Source: Nitrosomonas halophila (GTDB lineage Bacteria; Pseudomonadota; Gammaproteobacteria; Burkholderiales; Nitrosomonadaceae). From it: 52,067 nucleotides of DNA. Of the stretch, positions 51,932 to 52,067 are shown piece by piece (positions within the stretch are counted from its first letter, which is position 1; every line of letters starts with the position of its first letter). The DNA lies in the NCBI RefSeq assembly GCF_900107165.1, contig NZ_FNOY01000017.1, positions 1 to 52,067 on the forward strand, given 5' to 3'. The notes under the pieces are model-generated. The model made no database searches. It was not told the DNA's origin and saw only the letters and a program-made list of their open reading frames with translations. The position numbers and the translations under genes were made by a program.

Positions 51932-51972
51932 ATCAAAAAGTGCGCTCGATGAAACTGCTATAACTAGTTTTT

Positions 51973-52067
51973 GTAACTATTCAGCGAAAAAAATGCAAAA
52001 AGTGCTTGACAGGGTTTTTGTGTAAAAAAGCAAGATTACCGATACATTTGGAGTTGCCCGTCAGGGC
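51973..52067 (+). mobile_element. left end of a possible IS66-type element (runs off the window)
   Basis: The sequence changes from nucleotidase coding to non-coding exactly at GTAACTATTCAGCG (51973 on). IS66-family ends begin with GTAA and give 8-bp target duplications. A TTGACA box at about 52005 could be the -35 of a promoter firing into the element, but no matching -10 is evident. No transposase coding is visible within these 95 bp, so family assignment is tentative. Confidence 0.4.

Noticed and set aside
52005..52035. TTGACA followed by an A-rich stretch at the right edge, possible strong promoter
   Set aside because: No acceptable -10 hexamer at 16-18 bp spacing; kept only as a remark under the mobile element.

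Overview
The window reads as a chromosome segment of a Nitrosomonas-like ammonia-oxidising betaproteobacterium. The strongest pointer is a cytochrome P460 precursor (20447-21043, minus) whose CxxCH haem site, cross-linking Lys and distal-pocket Glu fall at the positions I remember from the N. europaea protein. The rest is housekeeping content expected of such an autotroph: succinyl-CoA synthetase, trpGDC, purL, recJ, mfd, cysS, thiC, uppP and motAB.

Layout. 1-262 is the end of an ISL3-type insertion sequence. 263-9737 is a minus-strand run: class II aldolase, a large hybrid sensor kinase, sucC, sucD, a small lipoprotein, a PBP4-type carboxypeptidase and an RNase T2; three of its junctions are 4-base ATGA overlaps. 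10130-20292 carries creA, alanine dehydrogenase, exonuclease III, a 7Fe ferredoxin, a TIGR04073 exosortase-associated protein, mfd, an MgtC/DUF4010 membrane protein and recJ. 20447-23819 holds cytochrome P460 and trpC-trpD-trpG, separated by a perfect palindrome. 24282-27697 is a complete glrK-qseG-glrR signalling operon. 27721-31040 pairs an M1-type peptidase with a ChaN-PDZ protein. Then come purL, NAD(P)HX repair, motA and motB (whose 3' half lies in an exact 635-bp tandem duplication), a methyltransferase, cysS, two cyclophilins, a rhodanese, uppP, thiC with a TPP riboswitch, a Pcm-like methyltransferase and a TolC-type outer-membrane protein.

The most unusual part is the right end (49058-52067), which looks foreign and AT-richer by eye. 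On the minus strand it encodes, in order, a HAD-type 5'-nucleotidase (PF06189-like), a HAM1/ITPase-like protein and a SIR2-like NADase. HAM1 next to SIR2 is the sensor-effector pair of the Kongming anti-phage system (KomB-KomC), in which dITP triggers NAD+ depletion. Here the adenosine deaminase KomA is absent and a 5'-nucleotidase takes the first position, and the HAM1 protein has His where the ITPase family has its catalytic Asp. I read this as a Kongming-related variant. It also appears to be decaying in place: the nucleotidase 5' end is cut by an element beginning GTAA, HAM1 has a one-base frameshift, and SIR2 is split by a 577-bp IS200/IS605-type element whose removal would restore a 266-codon frame exactly.

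Starts were revised from the longest open frame wherever a Shine-Dalgarno sequence or the usual family N-terminus favoured an internal ATG. No tRNA, rRNA or CRISPR array was seen.
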